From contig KE356579.1 of assembly GCA_000416085.1 (NCBI GenBank), forward strand, positions 1,246,257 through 1,264,499: a stretch of 18,243 nucleotides of DNA. Reading direction: 5' to 3'. Position numbers and translations under genes: made by a program. Below are positions 1-6,353 of the stretch, piece after piece. The notes beneath the pieces were generated by a model, which saw only the letters and a list, made by a program, of their open reading frames with translations, searched no databases and was not told where the DNA came from. The stretch comes from a halophilic archaeon J07HX64 (GTDB taxonomy: Archaea; Halobacteriota; Halobacteria; Halobacteriales; Haloarculaceae). The number at the start of each line of letters is the position of its first letter. The stretch's first letter is position 1.

Positions 1-189
1 CGGGGGGTGGCCCCGACTGCCTGCGTCGGTCCGGACGAGTGACTGGTGCCGGTCCTGCATCGGTATCTCGACGCCCGCCACCTCGTCGACACGCGAGGCC
101 AGTTGTCGCGCGGGTGACACAGCGATCCAGGTGTGAGTGCCCGCATACGAGGAACTGGTCCGACACGGCAGCACCGCTATGATCGTGTA
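1..189 (-). pseudogene. Open frame at left edge, possible relic of an FAD-dependent oxidoreductase (partial)
   Basis: The minus-strand frame is open from an in-frame stop at 190-192 to the left edge, about 63 codons, with GTG codons at 174 and 120 but no convincing start. From 120 onward it encodes RQLASRVDEVAGVEIPM followed by a QSLVRT-type segment. That order (helix, GV-x-x-P turn, then a Q-x-L-V-x-T strand) resembles the middle of DAO-family FAD oxidoreductases, but such a protein would need an N-terminal GxGxxG domain that is absent upstream. Either the gene has decayed and only its 3' part remains, or the likeness is chance. The rest lies outside the window. Confidence 0.2.
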
Positions 190-222
190 TCAACGGCGAT
201 GGAGGATACGAGGGCGGTGTCT

Positions 223-243
223 GGCCCGACTCCCGTTCGGGCC
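223..243 (-). other. Stem-loop downstream of the DUF7123-type gene
   Basis: A perfect 7-bp inverted repeat, GGCCCGA at 223-229 and TCGGGCC at 237-243, encloses a 7-nt loop. It starts 30 nt past the stop of the minus-strand gene ending at 273. No T-run follows, so it is not a classical terminator; it may be a 3'-end structure. Confidence 0.35.
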
Positions 244-302
244 GACTCGACTCGTCAGATCGTCGCTACAGTTCAGACCGACTCGACTCGCCAGGTCGTC
301 GC
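242..302. repeat. 25-bp imperfect direct repeat duplicating the 3' end of a gene
   Basis: Two 25-bp copies lie at 242-266 and 278-302, matching at 23 of 25 positions with start points 36 nt apart. The right copy is the last coding part of the minus-strand gene ending at 273; the left copy lies past its stop codon. The 36-nt period is a multiple of three, so the outer copy is in the same frame, and its Trp codon TGG has become TGA. It looks like a decayed in-frame tandem duplication of the C-terminal codons. Confidence 0.6.
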
Positions 303-557
303 GCCCGTGTACGACCACTTCTCTATCTCGACCTCTGTCGCGGAGTCTTTGAGCTTCACCATCAGCGCGCCGATCTCCTTTGGCGACAGTCCGACGTCGT
401 CTGCGATAAACTTACCTTTGAAGTACATTTCCCCGTCCTCGGCCTTCTGTGCCAGGTACGTGTGAAGACGCTCCTCTTTCGAAAGGTCCTCGTGTTTCTG
501 TTGGTCGAACGTGTCCTCTTCTTGCGGGGACTTTGTCACACTCATTGTTTGCCTCAT
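273..557 (-). CDS. Small conserved haloarchaeal protein, DUF7123-type winged-helix-like
   Basis: This 94-residue acidic protein has a charged N-terminus (residues 1-30) and then a compact domain. The segments MYFKGKFIADDVGLSPKEIG (44-63) and IEKWSYTGATTWRV (78-91) are what I recognise as the haloarchaeal DUF7123 family. The helix, 'DVGLS' turn, helix and final aromatic strands look like a winged helix-turn-helix, so DNA binding is possible, but the family has no known function that I can name. The ATG at 557 is chosen because TATATAAA at 580-587 is centred 26-27 nt upstream, giving a leaderless mRNA. A second in-frame ATG at 545 has GAGG six nt before it and is a real alternative. It stands alone between gene-free flanks. 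Its 3' end is duplicated just after the stop. Confidence 0.88.
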   Translation of the reverse strand: MRQTMSVTKSPQEEDTFDQQKHEDLSKEERLHTYLAQKAEDGEMYFKGKFIADDVGLSPKEIGALMVKLKDSATEVEIEKWSYTGATTWRVESV

Positions 558-579
558 CCCGACCTGTGACCCACAGGGG

Positions 580-587
580 TATATAAA
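580..587 (-). promoter_or_regulatory. TATA box of the DUF7123-type gene
   Basis: TTTATATA on the minus strand is centred 26-27 nt upstream of the ATG at 557, the archaeal TATA-to-start distance for a leaderless transcript. Confidence 0.7.
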
Positions 588-654
588 GGCCGGATGGTTT
601 GGTTCCGTTTGAGCGGTTTCAGGGTGAACTGGCGTGAAACGGTGTTCCAGAACG

Positions 655-661
655 TTTTATA
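655..661 (+). promoter_or_regulatory. Orphan TATA-like box with no gene downstream on its strand
   Basis: TTTTATA in an AT-rich island of otherwise GC-rich DNA, with a second TTTTAT 20 nt further on. No plus-strand gene follows for nearly 2 kb, so if it works it drives a non-coding transcript. Confidence 0.4.
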
Positions 662-976
662 CGGTCGCGAGACCTTTTATGAAACACTCTAAGGCGGTGA
701 GAGCGTCCTGAAGGGGGGTACATCGTTTGCGCCGTGTCTCCGCCGTCACCGGCCGCGCAATCGGGCGATGTCGGTAACAGTTGCCGATAACTGTGGGCGC
801 TCGATTTCGGCCGCGTGAGACGCGCGAGGTGCTCCGGACAGGGGCCAGACGTGTCCACCACGTTTCGCGGGGCGCTGGCCGGGTGAGATAGCTCGAGTAG
901 TGCCCGCGACCAGGGTGGTCCCAACCCCCTGGACTCGGCTGTCTGGCACTCTGTTCTCGTATGAATCGAGCAGGAA

Positions 977-1052
977 AGCCAAGGGCCGGATTTGAACCGG
1001 CGATGATCCGCTCTGCAGGCGGACGCGTTCGGCCAGGCTCTGCCACCTTGGC
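977..1052 (-). tRNA. tRNA-Cys (anticodon GCA)
   Basis: The minus strand folds into a cloverleaf. The acceptor stem is GCCAAGG (1052-1046) with CCTTGGC (984-978). The anticodon stem is TCCGC/GCGGA around loop CTGCAGA, giving anticodon GCA. The T arm is GCCGG-TTCAAAT-CCGGC. The discriminator base is T at 977, the U73 expected of tRNA-Cys. CCA is not encoded, as is usual in haloarchaea. No intron is present. The D stem is weak: only the G10-C25 and C11-G24 pairs are clear. Confidence 0.95.
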
Positions 1053-1076
1053 ACGTGCTACGATACTCCGGGATTC

Positions 1077-1085
1077 GAGTTAAGA
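1077..1085 (-). promoter_or_regulatory. Probable TATA box of tRNA-Cys
   Basis: CTCTTAACT on the minus strand is centred about 29 nt upstream of the mature tRNA 5' end, which fits a start a few nt before the tRNA. Confidence 0.45.
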
Positions 1086-1161
1086 GTAGCGGTCTGTGGT
1101 GTCGGGACCGGAATAGGGAACTCAGACAGTCGGATCTGTTTGATAGAGGACAACACAGACA

Positions 1162-1233
1162 GTCGAACCTGGTGAATCAGGAGAAACAGACTGTGTCGTG
1201 TCCGGTACGAGCGGTCGAATCCGGTGAGTCAGG
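1162..1233. repeat. Pair of 20-bp imperfect direct repeats
   Basis: GTCGAACCTGGTGAATCAGG at 1162-1181 and GTCGAATCCGGTGAGTCAGG at 1214-1233 match at 17 of 20 positions. They lie in the 200-nt spacer between tRNA-Cys and the 3' end of the acyl-CoA dehydrogenase gene. Function unknown. Confidence 0.5.
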
Positions 1234-1234
1234 G

Positions 1235-1260
1235 AAAAAGTACTCAGCCGTGCTCAGTAC
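1235..1260 (-). terminator. Terminator hairpin of the acyl-CoA dehydrogenase gene
   Basis: On the minus strand GTACTGAGC, a 3-nt loop and GCTGAGTAC form a hairpin with one G-G mismatch. TTTTT follows directly (1239-1235). The stem contains the gene's own TGA stop. A hairpin plus T-run overlapping the stop is a strong termination signal. Confidence 0.65.
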
Positions 1261-2450
1261 GAGCGGGGCAGGTCGAGGGTGTGCTCCGCGATATCGTTGA
1301 GCATCATCTCGGTAGAACCGGGTGCGACGCGGGCGAGACGGCTGCCTTTCCACATCTCGACGACACCGTGCTTGCGGAGGAAGCCTTTGCCGCCGTGGGT
1401 CTGGACGGCCTGGTCGGTGGCCTCGTAGGCGGCCTCGGTGGCCCGGAGCTTCGCCATGTTCGATATCTCGGCGGTGTCGCGCCGGTCTTTCCCCTCGTCC
1501 ATCATCCAGGCGGCCTTGTTGACGAGCTGTTCTGCGGCCTCGAGCTTCGACCAGGCGTCCGCGATGGGGTGCTGGACGGCCTGGTGGGAGCCGATCGGCT
1601 GGTCGAACACCTCCCGGTCGCTCGCGTAGTCGATCGCCCGATTGAGCGCACAGCGACCCAGCCCGATACCGCCCGCCGACGTGACGAGCCGCTCGGGATT
1701 GACCGTGTCGAACAGCTGGTACAGCCCCATTCCTTTCGTGCCGATGATATCGTCCTCGGTCGCCTCGTAGTCGTGCAGGTCGAGCTCGAACGAGTTCTCC
1801 GGGTGGGGGATCCCCGTCTCGAGCTGCCGGATGTCGATCGCGTCGTCCTCGGGGTCTGCGAGGAACAGCGACACACCCATCGTGCGCTTGCTGACCTCCT
1901 CGAGCGGCGTGGTGCGAGCCACGAGCAGCATCTTGTCCGCACGGTCGATACCGCTTATCCACTGTTTTGGCCCGTTGATACGGTAGATGTTGTCCTCGGT
2001 CTGCTCGGCGTGGGTATCCATCTCCGGGGCGTTGTGGCCTGCGTTCGGCTCGGTCAGCGCCATACAGAAGTGCAGGTCACCATCGACCAGCGGCTCCAGG
2101 TACTCCTCTTTCTGTTCCCGGGAGCCGTGCTGGGTCAGCGTCACACCGCCGAAGATAACGTTGACCACGAACAGCATCTCCGTCCCGAAACAGCCGTTCT
2201 TCACGAGTTCCTCTACCGCCGCCATCAGTTCGCTCATCCCGAGCCCCTGCCCACCGAACTCCTCCGGGACAGTCGTGCCGAGAAGACCCGCGTCCGCACA
2301 GTCCCGCCAGTAACCGGTCGGTCTGCGCTTCTCCGGCCCGTTTACCTCCATCCAGTAATCCTGGTCGTAGTCTCCGGCGATCTCGCGAGCAACCTCGCGG
2401 ATAGCCTCCTCGGACTCTGTCGTGTCGAACCCAACCTGGGCTGATGACAT
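1254..2450 (-). CDS. Acyl-CoA dehydrogenase
   Basis: This 398-residue cytosolic flavoenzyme oxidises an acyl-CoA to the trans-2-enoyl-CoA, passing electrons to ETF. Family landmarks run in order: TVPEEFGGQGLG (60-71), FCMALTEPNAG (128-138), QWISG (163-167), R279 with VFDQPIGSHQAVQ, and the FAD-contact motif QTHGGKGF (350-357). The usual C-terminal 'EGT' motif, whose Glu is the base in medium- and short-chain enzymes, reads VAPGST (375-380). E253 in NPERLV aligns with the catalytic Glu of isovaleryl-CoA dehydrogenase, so the base may be there. Length is normal; the substrate cannot be read from sequence. The ATG at 2450 has a TATA-like box 27 nt upstream, giving a leaderless mRNA. It is transcribed divergently from folC. 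Confidence 0.95.
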   Translation of the reverse strand: MSSAQVGFDTTESEEAIREVAREIAGDYDQDYWMEVNGPEKRRPTGYWRDCADAGLLGTTVPEEFGGQGLGMSELMAAVEELVKNGCFGTEMLFVVNVIFGGVTLTQHGSREQKEEYLEPLVDGDLHFCMALTEPNAGHNAPEMDTHAEQTEDNIYRINGPKQWISGIDRADKMLLVARTTPLEEVSKRTMGVSLFLADPEDDAIDIRQLETGIPHPENSFELDLHDYEATEDDIIGTKGMGLYQLFDTVNPERLVTSAGGIGLGRCALNRAIDYASDREVFDQPIGSHQAVQHPIADAWSKLEAAEQLVNKAAWMMDEGKDRRDTAEISNMAKLRATEAAYEATDQAVQTHGGKGFLRKHGVVEMWKGSRLARVAPGSTEMMLNDIAEHTLDLPRSY

Positions 2451-2473
2451 ACAACACGATTAGACCCCAGAAA

Positions 2474-2480
2474 CATAAAT
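2474..2480 (-). promoter_or_regulatory. TATA box of the acyl-CoA dehydrogenase gene
   Basis: ATTTATG on the minus strand is centred 27 nt upstream of the ATG at 2450, fitting a leaderless transcript. Confidence 0.65.
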
Positions 2481-2600
2481 CTCCCGTATGAGTATTCCAG
2501 TAGTAACAGCATCGCCGCAGATGCAGGGCCCCGCGACCACCGGGGGACCGTCGTGGTCGAGACCGTCAGTCCCAAGCCTCCCCGACCTGTTAGAACTGGT

Positions 2601-4511
2601 ATGAGATTTCACGAGGCCGCGAACGCGTTGTTCGCGTTGCGGCGCTTCGGGACCCGACCGGGGACGGACGCGACGGCTGACCTCCTCGCGCATCTCGGCG
2701 ACCCGCAAGAGGATCTTCCTTGCGTGCAGGTCGCGGGCACCAACGGAAAGGGCTCGACAGCGGGGATGCTCGCGTCTGTCCTGCGGGAGGCCGGACTCTC
2801 TGTCGGTCTCTACACCTCCCCTCATCTGGACGACGTGCGCGAGCGGGTGCAGGTGGATGGTCGCCCGCTCAGGAAGCACGCGCTGGTGTCGTTTGTCGAG
2901 CAGACAGAGCAGTACATCACCGGGCAGGCCGTGGACGGTGTCGCCCCGACGTTTTTCGAGACGCTGACAGCACTCGCACTCCGCGAGTTCGACCGACAGG
3001 ATGTCGATGTGGCCGTGCTCGAGGTCGGTATCGGGGGTCGCCACGACGCGACGAGTGTTGTCGACCCGATTGCGAGCGCCGTCACGAGCGTCGGACTCGA
3101 GCACACCGACGTGCTGGGTGAGGATATCGAGACGATCGCGCGTGACACGGCGTCGGTGGGACCGACCGACCGTCCGCTGGTAACCGCAACAGCGGGCGAC
3201 GCACTCGCCGCCGTCCGTGATGCTGCCGGTGACCTCTGCACAGTCGGCTCCGGGGATGTGGGTGCGGGTGGCCCGGATGTGGCTGTCGCGTACGGCGGCC
3301 GCGAGGGTATCGAGGGGACAGCGACCATCGAGGGTGAGGTCGGGGACCGGACGATCGGACTGGAGACGCGACTCGCGTTACTGGGGGCTCACCAGGCACG
3401 CAACGCCGGGGTCGCCACGGCACTCGCCTGTCAGGTCGGCACGACACTGGAGACGAGGGTCGAATCGGGGGATATCCGGCGTGGACTGCGCACGGTGAAC
3501 TGGCCCGGCCGGTTCGAGGTCCTCGGGCGGGACCCGCTGGTCGTGCTGGACGGCGCACACAACCCGGAAGGCTGTGTCAGTGCCGCCGAGACACTCGCGG
3601 AGTTCGATACCGAGCGACTCCACGTGGTGGTGGGTGTGCTGACCGAGAAGGATCATCCCGGCATCGCGGCGGCACTCCCGGCAGCGGACCGGGTCACCGT
3701 CTGTGAACCCGACAGCGGCCGCGCCGAGAGCACCCCGGTGCTCGCACGTGCCTTCGAGCAGGAGACAGACGCACAGGTGTCGACCAGCCCCGATGTCGCC
3801 GGCGCTGTCGCCGACGCGCTCGCCCGTGCTAACCCGGGTGATGGTGTGCTCGTGACCGGGTCACTGTCGACTGTCGCCGAGGCACGAACCCACTGGACCA
3901 GGACGGTGGTCACCGAGCAGACCGACTCCCGGGAGGCAGCGCGGAGTCTCATCGAGGAGGGCCACGCCACAGACGCCGATATCGAGGTGACGGCGGGTTC
4001 AGCGGTCCACCGGGTCGTCCGACTCCGCCTGCGACCCCGACAGGCCGAGCGTATCGGGTCGGAGCTCCGGGCTGTTGGTGGTGACGTCGCGGTGTCCGGG
4101 GTAACCGCCGACGAGAACCGCCGGGTAACACTCACCGGAACCCTCGCGCAGTTCGACGCGCTCTGTGACCGCCTCCAAGGCCAGGTTGATGGGCTCGACC
4201 CGCTCGCGAAGGACCTCCGGGCCGCAGTTGATACCGGGGAGGGCGGGGGTGGACCACACCGGGGGGGACCACCCGTGGAGCAACGGGACAGCGGTGATGG
4301 GTATTCTGAACGTGACGCCGGACAGTTTCCACGACGGCGGCGAGTTCGACGAGAAACCCGACGCCGTCGCACGGGCGGAGGAGATGGTGGCTGCCGGTGT
4401 CGACATCGTCGATATCGGTGGAGAGTCCACCCGACCCGGGGCCGACCCGGTGCCGGTCCCCGAGGAGAAGGCCCGGGTGCTGCCGGTTATCGAGGCGCTG
4501 GGGGATCTTGA
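2601..4511 (+). CDS. folC: Folylpolyglutamate/dihydrofolate synthase (FolC half of a split FolC-FolP gene)
   Basis: A Mur-ligase-type ATP enzyme that adds Glu to dihydropteroate or folates. Numbered from ATG 2601: P-loop GTNGKGS (46-52), TSPHL (72-76), EVGIGGRHDAT (141-151), HTDVLGEDIETIA (168-180), WPGRFE (301-306), LDGAHNPEG (316-324), VLTEKD (346-351) and VTGSLSTVAEA (418-428). A linker-like acidic segment follows to about residue 550. Real coding ends near 4258: after the seven-G run at 4261-4267 the frame becomes Arg/Gly-rich nonsense to 4511, while FolP continues in the +1 frame. Removing one G joins the two domains as in the haloarchaeal fusion. RDTAS (181-185) replaces the usual 'EKAG'-type segment with the carbamylated Lys. 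An upstream in-frame GTG at 2553 is less likely as start. CCCAAG about 27 nt before 2601 may be a weak TATA element. Confidence 0.9.
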   Translation: MRFHEAANALFALRRFGTRPGTDATADLLAHLGDPQEDLPCVQVAGTNGKGSTAGMLASVLREAGLSVGLYTSPHLDDVRERVQVDGRPLRKHALVSFVEQTEQYITGQAVDGVAPTFFETLTALALREFDRQDVDVAVLEVGIGGRHDATSVVDPIASAVTSVGLEHTDVLGEDIETIARDTASVGPTDRPLVTATAGDALAAVRDAAGDLCTVGSGDVGAGGPDVAVAYGGREGIEGTATIEGEVGDRTIGLETRLALLGAHQARNAGVATALACQVGTTLETRVESGDIRRGLRTVNWPGRFEVLGRDPLVVLDGAHNPEGCVSAAETLAEFDTERLHVVVGVLTEKDHPGIAAALPAADRVTVCEPDSGRAESTPVLARAFEQETDAQVSTSPDVAGAVADALARANPGDGVLVTGSLSTVAEARTHWTRTVVTEQTDSREAARSLIEEGHATDADIEVTAGSAVHRVVRLRLRPRQAERIGSELRAVGGDVAVSGVTADENRRVTLTGTLAQFDALCDRLQGQVDGLDPLAKDLRAAVDTGEGGGGPHRGGPPVEQRDSGDGYSERDAGQFPRRRRVRRETRRRRTGGGDGGCRCRHRRYRWRVHPTRGRPGAGPRGEGPGAAGYRGAGGS

Positions 4512-5076
4512 CGTGGCGGTGTCTATCGACACGCGAAAGGCAGCGGTGGCACGGGCCGCTCTCGACGCCGGTGCGGATATCCTCAACGACGTCTCGGGGC
4601 TCGCAGACCCGGAGATGCGGCTGGTGGCTGCCGAGCGCGATGTCCCCGTTGTCGTGATGCACTCCATCGAGGCACCGGTCAACCCCGATATCGATGTGGA
4701 GTACGACGATGTCGTCGACGACGTGCTGGCTGCGCTCACCGAACGGGTGCTGGTCGCCGAACAGGCCGGACTCGACCGCTCACAGATAATCGTCGACCCC
4801 GGTCTCGGCTTCGGAAAGACCCCGGCAGAGAGCTTCGAACTGCTCGCCCGACTCGGCGAGTTCGAGGCACTCGGCTGTCCGGTGCTCGTGGGCCACTCCC
4901 ACAAGTCGATGTTCGAGGAGGCCGGCCGTGGACCCGACGAACGTCGCGAGGCAACTGCCGCCGCAACCGCACTCGCCGCCGAGCGCGGGGCCGACATCGT
5001 CCGGGTCCACGATGTCGACCCGAACGTCGCTGCTGTCGACGTCGTCGGGGCCGTCCGGGACGCCGACCGCGGCTGA
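4165..5076 (+). CDS. folP: Dihydropteroate synthase (FolP half of a split FolC-FolP gene)
   Basis: Condenses 6-hydroxymethyl-dihydropterin pyrophosphate with p-aminobenzoate to dihydropteroate, the step before FolC. Numbered from GTG 4165: MGILNVTPDSFHDGG (45-59) and GGESTRPGA (85-93) are the two DHPS signatures. SIDTRK (120-125), NDVSG (141-145), VVVMHS (162-167), IIVDPGLGFGK (208-218), GHSHKS (243-248) and RVHDV (280-284) complete the TIM-barrel set. All catalytic loops are present. Similarity starts only near residue 35 (about 4270), inside the FolC frame, so GTG 4165 is a formal start, with ATG 4189 and ATG 4298 as others; none has an obvious ribosome binding site. In other haloarchaea this domain is, to my knowledge, fused to FolC, and the break is a one-base frame change in a G run. 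Confidence 0.88.
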   Translation: MTASKARLMGSTRSRRTSGPQLIPGRAGVDHTGGDHPWSNGTAVMGILNVTPDSFHDGGEFDEKPDAVARAEEMVAAGVDIVDIGGESTRPGADPVPVPEEKARVLPVIEALGDLDVAVSIDTRKAAVARAALDAGADILNDVSGLADPEMRLVAAERDVPVVVMHSIEAPVNPDIDVEYDDVVDDVLAALTERVLVAEQAGLDRSQIIVDPGLGFGKTPAESFELLARLGEFEALGCPVLVGHSHKSMFEEAGRGPDERREATAAATALAAERGADIVRVHDVDPNVAAVDVVGAVRDADRG

Positions 5077-5103
5077 TTTGTCCGTCGCGTCCGAATCCCA
5101 CCC

Positions 5104-6210
5104 ATGCACATCGTCGTTCTCGGAGGTGGGTACGCGGGTCTCACACTCGTCCGCGACCTCGAACGACTGTTGCCGACCGGGGTCGAGGTGACGCTGGTCG
5201 ACGAGCGCGAGACACATCTGGTCCAGCATCTCGTCCACCGGGCGCTCCGCAGGCCGGCCCTCGACGACAGCCTCACGATCCCGTTCGAGCGCCTCTGCTC
5301 GCGAGCCGACCACCACCAGGCCCGTGTCACCGGTCTGGACCGCGACTCCCGCACCGTCGAGACGAGCGATGGGACCCTCTCCTACGACCTCTGTGCGATT
5401 ACACTCGGGGCGCGGACGGCCTTCTACGGACTCGATGGTGTCGAAACCCACGCGACCCCGCTGAAACGACCCGAACACGTGGCCGAGATCCGCGAGCGGT
5501 TCGAGCGCGTCTGTGAGCGTGGCGGCAGGGTCGTCGTCGGCGGGGCCGGACTCTCGGGTGTCCAGACCGCGGGGGAACTCGCCGAACTCGCTGCCACGGC
5601 CGAAACCGACCCGGAGGTGGTAGTTCTCGAACGGGCCGACACAGTCGCGCCAGGATTCGACGAGTCGTTCCGGTCCGCCATCGCGGCGGCACTCGACGAG
5701 CAGGCTGTCGATGTCAGAACCGGGACCACCGTCGAAGGGGCAACCGCCAACCACCTCCTGCTCGGGAACGACCGACTCGCGTACGACCAGTTTGTCTGGA
5801 CCGGTGGTATCACCGGTCGGTTGGGCGAGCGCAAGCAGGTGCGTGCGACACTCAGACTCGACGACCGGACGTTCGCGCTGGGCGACGCCGCGCGGGTGGT
5901 CGACGCGGAGGGGACGGCCGTGCCCGCAACCGCACAGACCGCGGTCGGTACGGCGGGAACCGCCGCAACGAATCTCACGCGGCTAGCCGAGCACCTGCGC
6001 GACGGCGATGGGTTCGAACCGCGACTCGACCGGTATCGGTACGACCCGAAAGGCTGGGCCGTCTCCGTCGGCGACCGGACCGTCGCGACGGTCGGTTCGC
6101 GGGTGATCCGCGGCGCGCCGGCCCACCTCCTGAAGACCAGTATCGGCAGCGGTTACATGGGCTCTGTCGGGGCTGTCTCCGAGGCGGTGCAGTACGCGCT
6201 CGGACGCTGA
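5104..6210 (+). CDS. NAD(P)/FAD-dependent oxidoreductase, NDH-2-like
   Basis: A 368-residue two-dinucleotide-fold flavoprotein like type II NADH dehydrogenase, which passes electrons from NADH to quinone at the inner membrane face without pumping protons. FAD site GGGYAG is at 7-12; the NAD site VGGAGLSG at 145-152; VWTGGI at 231-236; the second FAD contact ALGDAA at 258-263; and PATAQTA at 274-280. There is no transmembrane segment and the C-terminal membrane-binding region is short, so the electron acceptor is uncertain; a sulfide:quinone-like or other flavoprotein role is possible, although no Cys pair is evident. It begins 27 nt after folP, on the same strand, so it may be co-transcribed. 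A hairpin with T5 follows at 6247-6268. Confidence 0.9.
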   Translation: MHIVVLGGGYAGLTLVRDLERLLPTGVEVTLVDERETHLVQHLVHRALRRPALDDSLTIPFERLCSRADHHQARVTGLDRDSRTVETSDGTLSYDLCAITLGARTAFYGLDGVETHATPLKRPEHVAEIRERFERVCERGGRVVVGGAGLSGVQTAGELAELAATAETDPEVVVLERADTVAPGFDESFRSAIAAALDEQAVDVRTGTTVEGATANHLLLGNDRLAYDQFVWTGGITGRLGERKQVRATLRLDDRTFALGDAARVVDAEGTAVPATAQTAVGTAGTAATNLTRLAEHLRDGDGFEPRLDRYRYDPKGWAVSVGDRTVATVGSRVIRGAPAHLLKTSIGSGYMGSVGAVSEAVQYALGR

Positions 6211-6246
6211 GAACGGTGACCCCCTCGCGGTGCAGTTGGACAGGCG

Positions 6247-6268
6247 GCGGTGTGTTTTTCTGCCACCG
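6247..6268 (+). terminator. Possible terminator after the NDH-2-like gene
   Basis: CGGTG at 6247-6251 and CACCG at 6264-6268 enclose a loop holding TTTTT (6255-6259). Archaeal termination relies on T-runs, so this could end the folC-folP-NDH2 transcript 40-50 nt past the stop. Confidence 0.35.
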
Positions 6269-6353
6269 ACAGTGGATCTGTGGCTGATGCCCGCCGGTGT
6301 GCTGTGAGACCGCCAGTTTCAAGCCTCGCACGGGCCGATTTTTCGGTGGAACA

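Larger units (their letters stand above)
558..976. other. Gene-free 419-nt stretch with promoter-like site and hairpins
   Basis: No frame here has haloarchaeal coding character. It holds TTTTATA at 655-661 and TTTTAT at 675-680 on the plus strand, either of which would start a transcript near 685-705. Downstream are three separate hairpins: ACAGTT/AACTGT at 777-794; a nested pair at 843-880 (GGCCAG/CTGGCC enclosing ACGTG/CACGT); and CCAGGG/CCCTGG at 910-932. I could not match it to RNase P RNA, SRP RNA or 5S rRNA. A small structured RNA is possible but unproven. Confidence 0.4.

Noticed and set aside
558..976. RNase P RNA, SRP RNA or 5S rRNA
   Set aside because: The conserved core motifs of these RNAs are not visible on either strand.
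657..1054. Open frames running through the tRNA-Cys region on the minus strand
   Set aside because: They translate the tRNA itself (the first residues are the tRNA sequence) and continue as Arg/Pro-rich sequence.
1224..2444. Plus-strand open frame of 406 codons
   Set aside because: It is the antisense image of the acyl-CoA dehydrogenase gene. High GC keeps the opposite frame open, and the protein matches no family I know.
2553..2600. GTG 2553 as an earlier start for folC
   Set aside because: The 16 added residues are Pro/Arg-rich and lie in the divergent promoter region; ATG 2601 directly opens the conserved domain.
3999..5354. Minus-strand open frame of 451 codons over folC, folP and the NDH-2-like gene
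   Set aside because: Ser/Arg/Thr-rich product spanning three real genes on the other strand; typical shadow frame.
4780..5754. Minus-strand acidic open frame of 324 codons
   Set aside because: Looks more protein-like than most shadows, but lies antisense to folP and the NDH-2-like gene, both with full sets of family motifs.
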